A DNA stretch of 64,000 nucleotides from Streptomyces sp. ADI95-17 (GCF_003846175.1 NZ_ML123046.1:366416-430415), one strand, 5' to 3'. Positions 41,582-56,295 are shown, numbered from the stretch's first letter. The notes: generated from the sequence alone by a model not told the origin. Numbers and translations are program-made.

Positions 41582-41628
41582 AAGGCTCCCCGGACGCTGG
41601 GACATTTCGCGGCTCCGCCGCGTTGCTG

Positions 41629-41671
41629 GTAACTCACTGTGAGGTTACGCAGCGTTACTTGGATGCGTCAA
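41629..41671 (-). promoter_or_regulatory. bldD promoter with overlapping palindromic operator
   Basis: On the minus strand TTGACG (41671-41666) and TAACCT (41647-41642) are 18 bases apart. The near-perfect palindrome GTAACTCACTGTGAGGTTAC (plus-strand 41629-41648) covers the -10 and +1. It fits the known inverted-repeat character of BldD sites and BldD's negative autoregulation. Confidence 0.7.
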
Positions 41672-41731
41672 GCCGAATGGTCCGGACCGGCACCTCCCGG
41701 GGGCGGGAGCGGGGGCCGGCGCAAGCCCTGG

Positions 41732-42387
<656 letters not shown>

Positions 42388-42479
42388 CCCCACCACCCCC
42401 GTACGGCCCACCACGAGCCACTACGGCTGCTTCCGCACGCCCGCATGCCTGAACCCTCCAGCCCCCGGAGAACACCCAG

Positions 42480-43466
42480 ATGAAGCGCCACCTCATCTCG
42501 GCCGCCGACCTCACCCGCGACGACGCCGTCCTGATCCTCGACACCGCCGAGGAGATGGCCAGGGTCGCGGACCGGCCGATCAAGAAGCTCCCGACCCTGC
42601 GCGGCCGTACCGTCGTCAACCTCTTCTTCGAGGACTCGACACGTACCCGCATCTCCTTCGAGGCCGCCGCCAAGCGCCTCTCCGCCGACGTCATCAACTT
42701 CTCCGCGAAGGGCTCGTCCGTCTCCAAGGGCGAGTCGCTCAAGGACACCGCGCTCACCCTGGAGGCGATGGGCGCCGACGCCGTCGTCATCCGGCACGGT
42801 GCCTCCGGCGCCCCGTACCGCCTCGCCACCTCCGGCTGGATCGACGGCGCCGTCGTCAACGCCGGTGACGGCACCCACGAGCACCCCACCCAGGCCCTGC
42901 TGGACGCCTTCACGATGCGCCGCCGCCTGGTCGGGGCCGACAGCGGCCTGGGCCGGGATCTCGACGGCCGCCGGATCACCATCGTCGGCGACATCCTGCA
43001 CAGCCGGGTGGCCCGCTCCAACGTCCACCTGCTCAACACGCTCGGCGCCCACGTCACCCTGGTGGCCCCGCCGACCCTCGTCCCGGTCGGCGTCGAACAG
43101 TGGCCGTGCGACGTCAGCTACAGCCTCGACGAGGTGCTGCCGGAGTCCGACGCGGTGATGATGCTGCGTGTGCAGCGCGAACGGATGAACGCCGCCTACT
43201 TCCCGACCGAGCGCGAGTACTCCCGCCGCTACGGCCTGGACGCCGACCGGATGGCGCGGATGCCCGGGCACGCCATCGTCATGCACCCCGGCCCGATGGT
43301 GCGCGGCATGGAGATCACCGCCGAGGTCGCCGACTCCGACCGGTGCACGGTCGTCGAGCAGGTCGCCAACGGCGTCTCGATCCGCATGGCCGTCCTGTAT
43401 CTGCTGCTGGGCGGGTACGAATCCGCCGCCCCCGCCGCCCCGTCCCGTACCGAGGAGAACAAGTAA
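42480..43466 (+). CDS. pyrB: Aspartate carbamoyltransferase catalytic subunit
   Basis: A 328-residue enzyme that makes carbamoyl-aspartate. The carbamoyl-phosphate loop is [13 protein letters not shown] (about residues 48-60), and [11 protein letters not shown] (about 138) and HPGPMVRG lie in the active site. No pyrI regulatory subunit gene is present, as usual in Actinobacteria. It follows pyrR by 92 bases and precedes pyrC by two bases. Confidence 0.97.
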   Translation: MKRHLISAADLTRDDAVLILDTAEEMARVADRPIKKLPTLRGRTVVNLFFEDSTRTRISFEAAAKRLSADVINFSAKGSSVSKGESLKDTALTLEAMGADAVVIRHGASGAPYRLATSGWIDGAVVNAGDGTHEHPTQALLDAFTMRRRLVGADSGLGRDLDGRRITIVGDILHSRVARSNVHLLNTLGAHVTLVAPPTLVPVGVEQWPCDVSYSLDEVLPESDAVMMLRVQRERMNAAYFPTEREYSRRYGLDADRMARMPGHAIVMHPGPMVRGMEITAEVADSDRCTVVEQVANGVSIRMAVLYLLLGGYESAAPAAPSRTEENK

Positions 43467-43468
43467 CC

Positions 43469-44782
43469 ATGAGCAAGATCCTTATCCGCGGCGCGAAGGT
43501 CCTCGGCGGCGAACCCCAGGACGTCCTGATCGACGGCGAGACCATCGCCGCCACCGCCCGGCAGGGCGAAATCGACTGGAGTGGCACCGGCATCGAGGCC
43601 GGTGACGCGACCGTCGTCGAGGCCGCGGGACAGATCCTCCTGCCCGGCCTGGTCGACCTCCACACCCACCTGCGCGAGCCCGGCCGCGAGGACTCCGAGA
43701 CCGTCCTCACCGGCACCAAGGCCGCGGCCGTCGGCGGCTTCACCGCCGTGCACGCCATGGCCAACACCTTCCCGGTGGCCGACACCGCCGGTGTCGTCGA
43801 GCAGGTCTGGCGGCTCGGCAAGGAGTCCGGCTACTGCGACGTGCAGCCGATCGGCGCCGTCACCGTCGGCCTGGAGGGCAAGAAGCTCGCCGAGCTCGGT
43901 GCCATGCACGACTCGGCCGCCGGGGTGAAGGTCTTCTCCGACGACGGCAAGTGCGTCGACGACGCGGTGATCATGCGCCGCGCGCTGGAGTACGTGAAGG
44001 CCTTCGACGGCGTCGTCGCCCAGCACGCCCAGGAGCCGCGCCTCACCGAGGGCGCCCAGATGAACGAGGGCGTCGTCTCCGCCGAACTCGGTCTCGGCGG
44101 CTGGCCCGCCGTCGCCGAGGAGTCGATCATCGCCCGTGACGTGCTGCTCGCCGCCCACGTCGGCTCCCGGGTGCACATCTGCCACCTGTCGACCGCCGGG
44201 TCCGTCGAGATCGTCCGCTGGGCCAAGTCCAAGGGCTGGAACGTCACCGCCGAGGTCACCCCGCACCACCTGCTCCTCACCGACGAGCTCGTACGGTCCT
44301 ACAACCCGGTCTACAAGGTGAACCCGCCGCTGCGCACCGAGGCCGACGTCATGGCCCTGCGCGAGGCGCTCGCCGACGGCACCATCGACTGCGTCGCCAC
44401 CGACCACGCCCCGCACCCGCACGAGGACAAGGACTGCGAGTGGGCCGCCGCCGCCATGGGCATGGTGGGCCTGGAGACCGCGCTCTCCGTCGTCCAGCAG
44501 ACGATGGTCGAGACCGGAATGATCGACTGGGCGGGCGTCGCCGACCGGATGTCGTTCCGCCCGGCCGCCATCGGACGGCTCGACGGACACGGCCGGCCCG
44601 TCTCGGCCGGCGAACCCGCCAACCTCACCCTGGTCGATCCGGCTTACCGTGGTGTCGTGGACCCCGCGGGCTTCGCCTCCCGCAGCCGCAACACTCCGTA
44701 CGAGGGGCGCGAGCTGCCGGGCCGAGTCACCCACACCTTCCTGCGGGGCCGTGCCACGGTCGTCGACGGGAAGCTCGCGTGA
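43469..44782 (+). CDS. pyrC: Dihydroorotase
   Basis: A 437-residue type-I amidohydrolase that closes carbamoyl-aspartate to dihydroorotate. The metal motif [10 protein letters not shown] lies near residue 59-68, the later His ligands are in [10 protein letters not shown] and [10 protein letters not shown], and the catalytic Asp is in [12 protein letters not shown] (about 310). ATG follows the pyrB stop closely, with GAGGAG inside the end of pyrB. The stop overlaps the next GTG. Confidence 0.97.
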   Translation: MSKILIRGAKVLGGEPQDVLIDGETIAATARQGEIDWSGTGIEAGDATVVEAAGQILLPGLVDLHTHLREPGREDSETVLTGTKAAAVGGFTAVHAMANTFPVADTAGVVEQVWRLGKESGYCDVQPIGAVTVGLEGKKLAELGAMHDSAAGVKVFSDDGKCVDDAVIMRRALEYVKAFDGVVAQHAQEPRLTEGAQMNEGVVSAELGLGGWPAVAEESIIARDVLLAAHVGSRVHICHLSTAGSVEIVRWAKSKGWNVTAEVTPHHLLLTDELVRSYNPVYKVNPPLRTEADVMALREALADGTIDCVATDHAPHPHEDKDCEWAAAAMGMVGLETALSVVQQTMVETGMIDWAGVADRMSFRPAAIGRLDGHGRPVSAGEPANLTLVDPAYRGVVDPAGFASRSRNTPYEGRELPGRVTHTFLRGRATVVDGKLA

Positions 44783-45357
44783 CATCACTCATCCCTCTGT
44801 ACCAGCTCGCCGCCGACCGGAAGTCGGCCGAGGTGACCGACTGGTCCGCCCGGATCAGCTGGGTCGTCGGACTGATCGTCCTGATCGCCTTCGTCTACTG
44901 GCTGATGCGCCAGGGATGGAAGTGGCGGGGCAGCCTCCAGTCCGACCTGCCGGAGCTCGCCGCCACCCCGGAGGGGTACGCGGACGGCGAGAAGCTGCTC
45001 ACACTGACCGGCCGCTACCACGCCTCGACCACCGCCGGGCAATGGCTCGACCGGATCGTCGCCCACGGCCTCGGCACCCGCAGCCGCGTCGAGCTCACCC
45101 TGACCGGACAGGGCCTCGACGTCGTACGCCCCGGCGCGGCCGACTTCTTCGTGCCGGCCGCCGCCCTGCGCGAGGCCCGGCTCGACAAGGGCATCGCCGG
45201 CAAGGTCCTCCCCGAGGGCGGCCTGCTGATCATCACCTGGGCGCACGGCGACAAGCTGATCGACTCCGGATTCCGCTCCGACCACTCCGCCGAGCACCCG
45301 GCCTGGGTCGAGGCCATCAACCAACTCACCAGCACTACGGAAGGCACCGCACGATGA
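44779..45357 (+). CDS. PH-like-domain membrane protein embedded in the pyr operon
   Basis: A 192-residue protein. Residues 25-45 form one TM helix ([20 protein letters not shown]) and a basic QGWKWRGS patch follows. The remaining 145 residues look like a beta-rich PH-like fold, with [23 protein letters not shown] and [19 protein letters not shown] overlaps the pyrC stop and the TGA overlaps the carA ATG, 4 bases each. The tight coupling suggests that it is made in step with pyrimidine enzymes. It contains no catalytic motif I recognise. Function unknown. Confidence 0.82.
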   Translation: MTSLIPLYQLAADRKSAEVTDWSARISWVVGLIVLIAFVYWLMRQGWKWRGSLQSDLPELAATPEGYADGEKLLTLTGRYHASTTAGQWLDRIVAHGLGTRSRVELTLTGQGLDVVRPGAADFFVPAAALREARLDKGIAGKVLPEGGLLIITWAHGDKLIDSGFRSDHSAEHPAWVEAINQLTSTTEGTAR

Positions 45358-46488
45358 CGATCTCCACCCGGGGAGCCGCCAAAGCTCCCGCCGTACTCGT
45401 CCTGGAGGACGGCCGCGCCTTCCGCGGCCGCGCCTACGGGGCCGTGGGGGAGACCTTCGGCGAGGCGGTTTTCTCCACCGGCATGACCGGCTACCAGGAG
45501 ACGCTGACCGACCCCTCGTACCACCGCCAGGTCGTCGTGATGACCGCCCCGCACGTCGGGAACACCGGGGTGAACGACGAGGACCCCGAGTCCGGACGGA
45601 TCTGGGTCTCCGGCTACGTCGTCCGCGACCCCGCCCGGGTGCCCTCCAACTGGCGCTCGCAGCGTTCGCTCGACGAGGAGCTGGAGCGCCAGGGCGTCGT
45701 CGGCATCAGCGGTGTCGACACCCGCGCGCTCACCCGTCACCTGCGCGAGCGCGGCGCCATGCGCGTCGGCATCTTCTCCGGTGACGCCGTCGCCGACGAG
45801 GCCACGCTGCTGGCCCGTGTCCTGCGGGCCCCCGAGATGGTCGGCGCCGACCTCTCCGCCGAGGTCGCCACCAAGGAGACGTACGTCGTCCCCGCGATCG
45901 GCACCAAGAAGTTCACCGTCGCCGCGATCGACCTCGGCATCAAGGGCATGACCCCGCACCGGATGGCCGAGCGCGGCATCGAGGTGCACGTACTGCCCGC
46001 GACCGCCACCCTGGAGGAGGTGTACGCGGTCGGGCCCGACGGCGTGTTCTTCTCCAACGGCCCCGGCGACCCGGCCACCGCCGACCACCCGGTCTCCGTC
46101 ATGCAGGGCGTCCTGGAGCGGAAGACCCCGCTCTTCGGCATCTGCTTCGGCAACCAGATTCTGGGCCGCGCCCTCGGCTTCGGCACCTACAAGCTGAAGT
46201 ACGGCCACCGCGGCATCAACCAGCCCGTGCAGGACCGCACGACCGGCAAGGTCGAGGTCACCGCGCACAACCACGGCTTCGCCGTCGACGCCCCGCTCGA
46301 CAAGGTGTCCGACACGAAGTTCGGCCGCGCCGAGGTCTCCCACGTCTGCCTGAACGACCAGGTCGTCGAGGGGCTCCAGCTCCTCGACCAGCCGGCCTTC
46401 AGCGTCCAGTACCACCCCGAAGCAGCCGCCGGCCCGCACGACGCCGCGTACCTCTTCGACCGTTTCGTCTCCCTGATGGAGGGCCAGC

Positions 46489-46496
<8 letters not shown>
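45354..46496 (+). CDS. carA: Carbamoyl-phosphate synthase small (glutaminase) subunit
   Basis: A 380-residue subunit. The N-terminal domain has [15 protein letters not shown] and the triad-type class-I amidotransferase domain has [13 protein letters not shown] (Cys, about residue 263) and [12 protein letters not shown] (His/Glu). It feeds ammonia to CarB. Starts by overlap with the PH-like gene and overlaps carB by 8 bases. Confidence 0.97.
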
Positions 46497-49797
<3,301 letters not shown>

Positions 49798-49805
49798 CAG
49801 CCGAC

Positions 49806-49833
49806 AGGGGGACACCGGGAACGGTGTCCCCCT
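49806..49833 (+). terminator. 12-bp hairpin with GGAA tetraloop between carB and pyrD
   Basis: AGGGGGACACCG and CGGTGTCCCCCT pair perfectly around GGAA. It lies 9 bases after the carB stop and inside an operon, so it may be a partial terminator, RNA stabiliser or processing site. Confidence 0.6.
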
Positions 49834-49860
49834 CTCCGTGAGGACACCGAGGACACCCCG

Positions 49861-50966
<1,106 letters not shown>

Positions 50967-50970
<4 letters not shown>

Positions 50971-51806
50971 GCCCCGAACCGTTCGGCGCGCGCCTGCGCC
51001 GCGCCATGGACACCCGCGGCCCGCTGTGCGTCGGCATCGACCCGCACGCCTCGCTGCTCACCGCCTGGGGCCTGAACGACGACGTCGCCGGGCTCGAACG
51101 CTTCACGCGCACCGTCGTGGAGGCGCTGGCCGACCGGGTCGCCGTGCTCAAGCCGCAGTCCGCCTTCTTCGAGCGCTTCGGCTCGCGGGGCATCGCCGTC
51201 CTGGAGAAGGCGGTCCAGGAGGCGCGGGCGGCCGGCGCGCTGGTGCTGATGGACGCCAAGCGCGGCGACATCGGCTCCACCATGGGCGCCTACGCGGCGA
51301 CCTACCTGGAGAAGGACTCGCCGCTGTTCTCGGACGCGGTCACCGTCTCCCCGTACCTCGGCTTCGGCTCGCTGCGCCCGGCGCTCGACGCGGCGGTCCT
51401 CTCCGGCGCGGGCGTCTTCGTGCTGGCCCTCACCTCCAACCCGGAGGGCGCCGAGGTGCAGCGGGCCACCGCCGCGGACGGCCGCTCGCTGGCCCAGCTC
51501 ATGCTCGACCACATGGCCGCCGAGAACGAGGGGATGACCCCGCTCGGCTCCGTCGGCGCGGTGGTCGGAGCCACGCTCGGGGACGCCGGGGCGAATCTGG
51601 CGATCAACGGCCCGCTGCTCGCTCCCGGGATCGGGGCGCAGGGCGCGACGCCCGCGGATCTGCCCGGCGTCTTCGGCGCCTCGGTGGGCAATGTGGTGCC
51701 CAGCGTGAGCCGCGGAGTGCTGAGTCAGGGGCCGGACACGGCGGCGCTCCGGGAGGCCGCCGAACGGCTCACGGACGAGATCCGGGCGGCCGTGGCGGGT
51801 AGCTGA
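50967..51806 (+). CDS. pyrF: Orotidine-5'-phosphate decarboxylase (actinobacterial type)
   Basis: A 279-residue TIM-barrel enzyme that makes [13 protein letters not shown] (about residues 22-31) and [12 protein letters not shown] (the DxKxxD-type catalytic segment, about 93-104) are seen. The protein belongs to the longer mycobacterial-type family and not to the short E. coli type. It ends the pyrimidine operon and is followed by a strong terminator. Confidence 0.95.
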
Positions 51807-51870
51807 CCATGCCACGTAACCGGGTGTTGACTCTTTCCTGACCAAAAAACTCGGTTGTTATGCCAGAAAT

Positions 51871-51902
51871 GTCCTGGTCGGCCAAGGCTGACCAGGACTT
51901 TT
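51871..51902 (+). terminator. pyr operon terminator with U tract
   Basis: GTCCTGGTCGGCC and GGCTGACCAGGAC form 13 pairs with one G-U, then TTTT (51899-51902). It is the end of the pyrR-pyrF unit. Confidence 0.88.
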
Positions 51903-51914
51903 CGTTGGTTCTCG

Positions 51915-51943
51915 CTGACTCGGGCGTCCTTGGCCGCTAGTCT
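51915..51943 (+). promoter_or_regulatory. Candidate promoter of sihF
   Basis: CTGACT (51915-51920) and TAGTCT (51938-51943) are 17 bases apart. Transcription would start near 51950 and give a 100-base leader before the GTG at 52051. Confidence 0.5.
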
Positions 51944-52050
51944 CCGTCGAGAGCCGACGTACACAAGTTGTCCGTCGCTCACCTGGTGTGGAGCGTTCAG
52001 CTTCCTCACCGGTCCGTATCCGACAGATCGACATCCGAGGTGACGTAGGC

Positions 52051-52374
52051 GTGGCTCTTCCGCCCCTTACCCCTGAACAGCGCGCAGCCGCGCTCGAAAA
52101 GGCCGCCGCGGCTCGCCGGGAGCGGGCCGAGGTCAAGAATCGACTCAAGCACTCCGGCGCCTCCCTCCACGAGGTCATCAAGCAGGGCCAGGAGAACGAC
52201 GTCATCGGCAAGATGAAGGTCTCCGCCCTCCTGGAGTCCCTGCCGGGCGTGGGCAAGGTCCGCGCCAAGCAGATCATGGAGCGGCTCGGCATCTCCGAGA
52301 GCCGCCGGGTCCGGGGTCTCGGCTCGAACCAGATCGCATCCCTGGAGCGTGAGTTCGGCGGCAGCCCCGCCTGA
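52051..52374 (+). CDS. sihF: Streptomyces/actinobacterial integration host factor sIHF
   Basis: A 107-residue nucleoid protein, unrelated to E. coli IHF. A long N-terminal helix ([19 protein letters not shown]) is followed by a helix-hairpin-helix DNA-binding region [19 protein letters not shown] (about residues 64-82) and [16 protein letters not shown] at 52051 has GAGGTG 8 bases upstream; the frame extends further but has no family similarity there. It bends DNA and affects chromosome condensation, sporulation and antibiotic production in S. coelicolor. Confidence 0.96.
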   Translation: MALPPLTPEQRAAALEKAAAARRERAEVKNRLKHSGASLHEVIKQGQENDVIGKMKVSALLESLPGVGKVRAKQIMERLGISESRRVRGLGSNQIASLEREFGGSPA

Positions 52375-52375
52375 C

Positions 52376-52406
52376 GTTCTCAGGCACTCCTGAGAACCTG
52401 GATAAT
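52376..52406 (+). promoter_or_regulatory. gmk leaderless promoter with a 22-base palindrome over its -35 region
   Basis: GATAAT (52401-52406) ends 6 bases before the gmk ATG. GTTCTCAGG (52376-52384) and CCTGAGAAC (52389-52397) are exact inverted repeats with CACT between. They occupy the place of the -35 and spacer. The palindrome starts directly after the sihF stop, so it could be a terminator, an operator or both. Confidence 0.6.
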
Positions 52407-52412
52407 CGCTCC

Positions 52413-53030
52413 ATGGCTGCAACATCCCGGGGGACGTCCCCCGTACCCCCGGACGTACGTCCGCGGCTGACCGTGCTCTCCGGCCCCTCCGGGGTCGGCA
52501 AGAGCACGGTCGTCGCTCATATGCGCAAGGTCCACCCCGAGGTCTGGCTCTCGGTGTCGGCGACGACCCGCAAGCCGCGCCCCGGCGAGCGCAACGGTGT
52601 CCACTACTTCTTCGTGGACAACGAGGAGTTCGACAAGCTGATCGCCAACGGTGAGCTGCTGGAGTGGGCCGAATTCGCGGGCAACCGCTACGGCACGCCC
52701 CGCCGCGCCGTGCTCGACCGCCTGGAGGCGGGCGAGCCGGTGCTGCTGGAGATCGACCTCCAGGGCGCCCGCCTGGTCCGGCAGTCCATGCCGGACGCAC
52801 AGCTGGTCTTCCTGGCCCCGCCGAGCTGGGAGGAGCTGGTCCGCCGGCTCACCGGCCGCGGGACCGAGGCGCCCGAGGTGATCGAGCGCCGGCTCGCCGC
52901 CGCCAAGATCGAACTGGCCGCCGAGGCCGAGTTCGATACGACGCTGGTCAACACCTCCGTCGAGGATGTGGCCCGTGAGCTGCTAGCCTTGATGCTGGAG
53001 GTTTCCGGCCACAGTGCCGACAGCGACTGA
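52413..53030 (+). CDS. gmk: Guanylate kinase
   Basis: A 205-residue enzyme that phosphorylates GMP. The P-loop is [11 protein letters not shown] (about residues 22-32), the GMP-binding [19 protein letters not shown] segment is near 50-68, and the lid [13 protein letters not shown] is present. It starts at the ATG right after the -10, so probably leaderless. In Streptomyces the gmk-rpoZ pair links nucleotide supply to RNA polymerase and ppGpp-related control. Confidence 0.96.
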   Translation: MAATSRGTSPVPPDVRPRLTVLSGPSGVGKSTVVAHMRKVHPEVWLSVSATTRKPRPGERNGVHYFFVDNEEFDKLIANGELLEWAEFAGNRYGTPRRAVLDRLEAGEPVLLEIDLQGARLVRQSMPDAQLVFLAPPSWEELVRRLTGRGTEAPEVIERRLAAAKIELAAEAEFDTTLVNTSVEDVARELLALMLEVSGHSADSD

Positions 53031-53072
53031 CGAAGTCGCCGAAGCCGGTACGTGCCACCGCAGATCTCCGCA

Positions 53073-53096
53073 TCGTCAAAGATTTCTTTGATCTTT
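53073..53096 (+). promoter_or_regulatory. AT-rich inverted repeat upstream of rpoZ
   Basis: TCAAAG (53076-53081) and CTTTGA (53086-53091) pair around ATTT, and AAAGAT/ATCTTT overlap them. This AT-rich patch in very GC-rich DNA lies 22-45 bases before the rpoZ start. It may be a regulator site or promoter element; no clear -10 can be set. Confidence 0.4.
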
Positions 53097-53117
53097 ACCC
53101 CCTTCGGAAGGCAGAGA

Positions 53118-53390
53118 GTGTCCTCTTCCATCACCACGCCCGAGGGCATCATCAACCCGCCGATTGATGAGCTCCTTGAGGCCACCGACTCGAAGTACAG
53201 CCTCGTGATCTACGCCGCCAAGCGCGCGCGCCAGATCAACGCGTACTACTCGCAGCTCGGCGAGGGTCTCCTGGAGTACGTCGGTCCGCTCGTCGACACC
53301 CACGTGCACGAGAAGCCGCTCTCGATCGCGCTCCGCGAGATCAACGCGGGCCTGCTCACCTCCGAGGCCATCGAGGGCCCCGCGCAGTAA
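53118..53390 (+). CDS. rpoZ: RNA polymerase omega subunit
   Basis: A 90-residue subunit that assists assembly of beta-prime and binds ppGpp in some bacteria. [28 protein letters not shown] (seen from about residue 14) is the omega signature. GTG at 53118 has GGAAGG 8 bases upstream and gives the known start; the frame continues upstream without similarity. Loss of omega in Streptomyces impairs development. Confidence 0.96.
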   Translation: MSSSITTPEGIINPPIDELLEATDSKYSLVIYAAKRARQINAYYSQLGEGLLEYVGPLVDTHVHEKPLSIALREINAGLLTSEAIEGPAQ

Positions 53391-53409
53391 GCAGGAATTG
53401 CATCTTCAT

Positions 53410-53443
53410 CTCAGGCCCGGCGGCCGCGACCGCCGGGCCTGAG
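53410..53443 (+). terminator. 14-bp perfect hairpin after rpoZ
   Basis: The arms 53410-53423 and 53430-53443 are exactly complementary around CCGCGA. No U tract. Located 19 bases after the rpoZ stop. Confidence 0.75.
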
Positions 53444-53522
53444 GTGTGTCCGGGGCGACAGCGTCGGACCGGTCGTGGTGAGGCAGCATGGGGGTGTTCG
53501 TATCCGAGTGCGGGGAGACGCA

Positions 53523-54725
53523 GTGGACAAGCCGAAGGTCGTTCTGGGGGTCAGCGGAGGCATCGCCGCGTACAAGGCGTGCGAACTGCTGCGCCGGCTG
53601 ACCGAGTCCGGTCACGACGTGCGCGTCGTACCGACCGAGTCGTCGCTGCACTTCGTGGGGGCGGCCACCTGGTCCGCGCTCTCCGGCCACCCGGTCTCCA
53701 CCGAGGTCTGGAACGACGTCCACGAGGTGCCGCACGTCAGGATCGGCCAGGGCGCCGATCTGGTGGTCGTCGCCCCCGCCACCGCCGACATGCTCGCCAA
53801 GGCGGCCCACGGACTCGCCGACGACCTGCTCACCAACACGCTGCTCACCGCCCGCTGTCCGGTCGTCTTCGCACCCGCCATGCACACCGAGATGTGGGAG
53901 CACCCCGCCACCCAGGAGAACGTCGCCACGCTGCGCCGCCGGGGCGCCGTCGTCATCGAGCCCGCCGTCGGCCGGCTGACCGGTGTCGACACCGGCAAGG
54001 GCCGGCTGCCCGACCCCGGGGAGATCTTCGAGGTCTGCCGCCGGGTACTGGCCCGCGGGCCCGTCGGACCCGACCTGGCCGGCCGCCATGTGGTGATCAG
54101 CGCGGGTGGTACGCGTGAGCCGCTCGACCCGGTGCGCTACCTCGGCAACCGCTCCTCCGGCAAGCAGGGCTACGCCCTGGCCCGTACCGCGGTCGCCCGC
54201 GGCGCCCGGGTCACCCTCGTCGAGGCCAACACCGGCCTGCCCGACCCGGCAGGCGCCGACGTCCTGCGCGCGGGGACCGCCGTGCAGCTCCGCGAGGCCG
54301 TGCTGAAGGCCGCCGCGGACGCCGACGTGGTCGTGATGGCGGCGGCGGTCGCGGACTTCCGCCCCGCCGAGTACGCCACGGGGAAGATCAAGAAGAAGGA
54401 CGGCCAGGAGCCCGCGCCCATCACGCTCGTCCGCAACCCCGACATCCTCGCCGAGGTGGCCGGCGAACGCGCCCGGCCGGGGCAGATCGTCGTCGGTTTC
54501 GCCGCCGAGACCGACAACGTCCTCGCCAACGGCCGGGAGAAGCTCCGCCGCAAGGGCTGCGACCTCCTGGTCGTCAACGAGGTGGGGGAGCGCCGGACCT
54601 TCGGCTCGGAGGAGAACGAGGCCGTGGTGCTCGCGGCCGACGGCGGCGAGACCCAGGTGCCGTACGGACCCAAGGAAGCACTCGCCGACACGGTCTGGGA
54701 TCTCGTGTCGTCGCGTCTCGGATGA
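53523..54725 (+). CDS. coaBC: Bifunctional phosphopantothenoylcysteine decarboxylase/synthetase
   Basis: A 400-residue CoaC-CoaB fusion for coenzyme A synthesis. CoaC: GVSGGIAAYKACELLRR FMN loop (about residues 9-25), active His in EVPHVR, and PAMHTEMW, the actinobacterial form of the PAMNxxMW motif. CoaB: SAGGTREPLDPVRYLGNRSSGKQG (from about residue 197) and the KIKKKDG lysine loop. The GTG has GGGGAGA at 7 bases. Confidence 0.95.
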   Translation: MDKPKVVLGVSGGIAAYKACELLRRLTESGHDVRVVPTESSLHFVGAATWSALSGHPVSTEVWNDVHEVPHVRIGQGADLVVVAPATADMLAKAAHGLADDLLTNTLLTARCPVVFAPAMHTEMWEHPATQENVATLRRRGAVVIEPAVGRLTGVDTGKGRLPDPGEIFEVCRRVLARGPVGPDLAGRHVVISAGGTREPLDPVRYLGNRSSGKQGYALARTAVARGARVTLVEANTGLPDPAGADVLRAGTAVQLREAVLKAAADADVVVMAAAVADFRPAEYATGKIKKKDGQEPAPITLVRNPDILAEVAGERARPGQIVVGFAAETDNVLANGREKLRRKGCDLLVVNEVGERRTFGSEENEAVVLAADGGETQVPYGPKEALADTVWDLVSSRLG

Positions 54726-54881
54726 AAATCTTGTGACGCGCCCGCGGCCGGGCCGAAACCCTTGAAATATGGGCGTAAATGGCATCGCCCGACGGGGATC
54801 GGCCCGCGTCGGAGGGCCGTGCCACAGGTCACAGAACTCCCAAAGGGCGAGACACGCTGTCCGCCGGACGGAAGCGACCGA

Positions 54882-54924
54882 TAAACTGATCCCGGACCGT
54901 GCCGGGCGCAGCTCCCGGCGGTCC
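54882..54924 (+). promoter_or_regulatory. metK promoter with hairpin at the mRNA 5' end
   Basis: TAAACT (54882-54887) is the -10. The predicted start (about 54894) coincides with the base of a hairpin: GGACC and GCCGGG (54894-54906, two-base bulge GT) pair with CCCGGC and GGTCC (54914-54924). It could stabilise the mRNA or act in control. No SAM-riboswitch pattern is recognisable in the 242-base gap. Confidence 0.5.
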
Positions 54925-54967
54925 GCCAAATGATCAGCCAGCAGCCGCTGCAACCCCAGGGAGCGAT

Positions 54968-56176
54968 GTGTCCCGCCGTCTCTTCACCTCGGAATCCGTC
55001 ACCGAGGGTCACCCCGACAAGATCGCTGACCAGATCAGCGACACCATTCTCGACGCGCTGCTCCGCGAGGACCCCCGGTCCCGCGTCGCCGTCGAGACCT
55101 TGATCACCACCGGTCTGGTGCATGTTGCGGGTGAGGTCACGACCAAGGCCTACGCCGACATCCCGACCCTCGTACGCAACAAGGTCCTGGAGATCGGCTA
55201 CGACTCCTCGAAGAAGGGCTTCGACGGCGCCTCCTGCGGTGTCTCGGTGTCCATCGGGGCGCAGTCTCCCGACATCGCGCAGGGCGTCGACACCGCGTAC
55301 GAGAAGCGGGTCGAGGGCGATGAGGACGAGCTCGACAAGCAGGGCGCCGGCGACCAGGGCCTGATGTTCGGCTACGCCTGCGACGAGACGCCCGAGCTCA
55401 TGCCGCTCCCGATCCACCTCGCGCACCGGCTCTCCCGCCGGCTCTCCGAGGTCCGCAAGAACGGGACCATCCCGTACCTGCGTCCCGACGGCAAGACCCA
55501 GGTCACCATCGAGTACGACGGCGACAAGGCCATTCGTCTCGACACGGTCGTCGTCTCCTCGCAGCACGCCAGCGACATCGACCTCGACTCGCTGCTCGCG
55601 CCCGACATCCGCGAGTTCGTCGTCGAGCACGTGCTCGGGCAGCTGATCGAGGACGGCATCAAGCTGGACACCGACGGCTACCGGCTGCTGGTCAACCCGA
55701 CCGGGCGCTTCGAGATCGGTGGCCCGATGGGCGACGCCGGTCTGACCGGCCGCAAGATCATCATCGACACCTACGGCGGCATGGCCCGCCACGGCGGTGG
55801 CGCCTTCTCGGGCAAGGACCCGTCGAAGGTGGACCGCTCGGCCGCGTACGCCATGCGCTGGGTCGCCAAGAACGTCGTCGCCGCGGGCCTCGCCGCCCGT
55901 TGCGAGGTGCAGGTCGCGTACGCGATCGGCAAGGCCGAGCCGGTCGGTCTGTTCGTCGAGACGTTCGGCACCGCCGCCGTCGAGACGGAGAAGATCGAGC
56001 ACGCCATCGGCGAGGTCTTCGACCTCCGCCCGGCCGCGATCATCCGCGACCTCGACCTGCTCCGCCCGATCTACGCCCAGACCGCGGCCTACGGCCACTT
56101 CGGCCGTGAGCTTCCCGACTTCACCTGGGAGCGCACCGACCGCGTGGACGCGCTGCGCGCGGCGGCCGGGCTGTAG
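54968..56176 (+). CDS. metK: S-adenosylmethionine synthetase
   Basis: A 402-residue enzyme that makes SAM from ATP and methionine. Signatures: [13 protein letters not shown] (about residues 12-24), [12 protein letters not shown] (about 125-136) and [16 protein letters not shown] (about 276-291). GTG at 54968 follows AGGGAGCG and gives the family N-terminus [10 protein letters not shown]; the frame continues upstream through the leader hairpin without similarity. SAM level influences antibiotic production in Streptomyces. Confidence 0.97.
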   Translation: MSRRLFTSESVTEGHPDKIADQISDTILDALLREDPRSRVAVETLITTGLVHVAGEVTTKAYADIPTLVRNKVLEIGYDSSKKGFDGASCGVSVSIGAQSPDIAQGVDTAYEKRVEGDEDELDKQGAGDQGLMFGYACDETPELMPLPIHLAHRLSRRLSEVRKNGTIPYLRPDGKTQVTIEYDGDKAIRLDTVVVSSQHASDIDLDSLLAPDIREFVVEHVLGQLIEDGIKLDTDGYRLLVNPTGRFEIGGPMGDAGLTGRKIIIDTYGGMARHGGGAFSGKDPSKVDRSAAYAMRWVAKNVVAAGLAARCEVQVAYAIGKAEPVGLFVETFGTAAVETEKIEHAIGEVFDLRPAAIIRDLDLLRPIYAQTAAYGHFGRELPDFTWERTDRVDALRAAAGL

Positions 56177-56198
56177 GCCGGCCGGCTTTCCGTCCGTA

Positions 56199-56240
56199 CG
56201 CCGGGGCCCGGACACCGCACATGGTGTCCGGGCCCCGGCG
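56199..56240 (+). terminator. 18-bp perfect hairpin after metK
   Basis: The arms 56199-56216 and 56223-56240 pair without mismatch around GCACAT. It is the longest perfect stem in the window. No U tract. Confidence 0.85.
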
Positions 56241-56289
56241 CGTCCGGCCCCGGTCCCGCCTCGACGGGGCCGCTGTCAGTCGTCTCTGG

Positions 56290-56295
56290 TAGGAA
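56290..56295 (+). promoter_or_regulatory. -10 (TAGGAA), leaderless promoter for priA
   Basis: TAGGAA ends 7 bases before the GTG at 56303. No ribosome binding site is present, and the preceding metK terminator isolates the gene. Confidence 0.5.

Noticed and set aside
51828..51861. TTGACT ... TGTTAT as an extra promoter after pyrF
   Set aside because: The spacing of 22 bases is too long, and the pyr terminator lies just downstream.
54726..54967. SAM riboswitch before metK
   Set aside because: The expected multi-stem core and conserved loops are not seen; only one hairpin and GC repeats are present.
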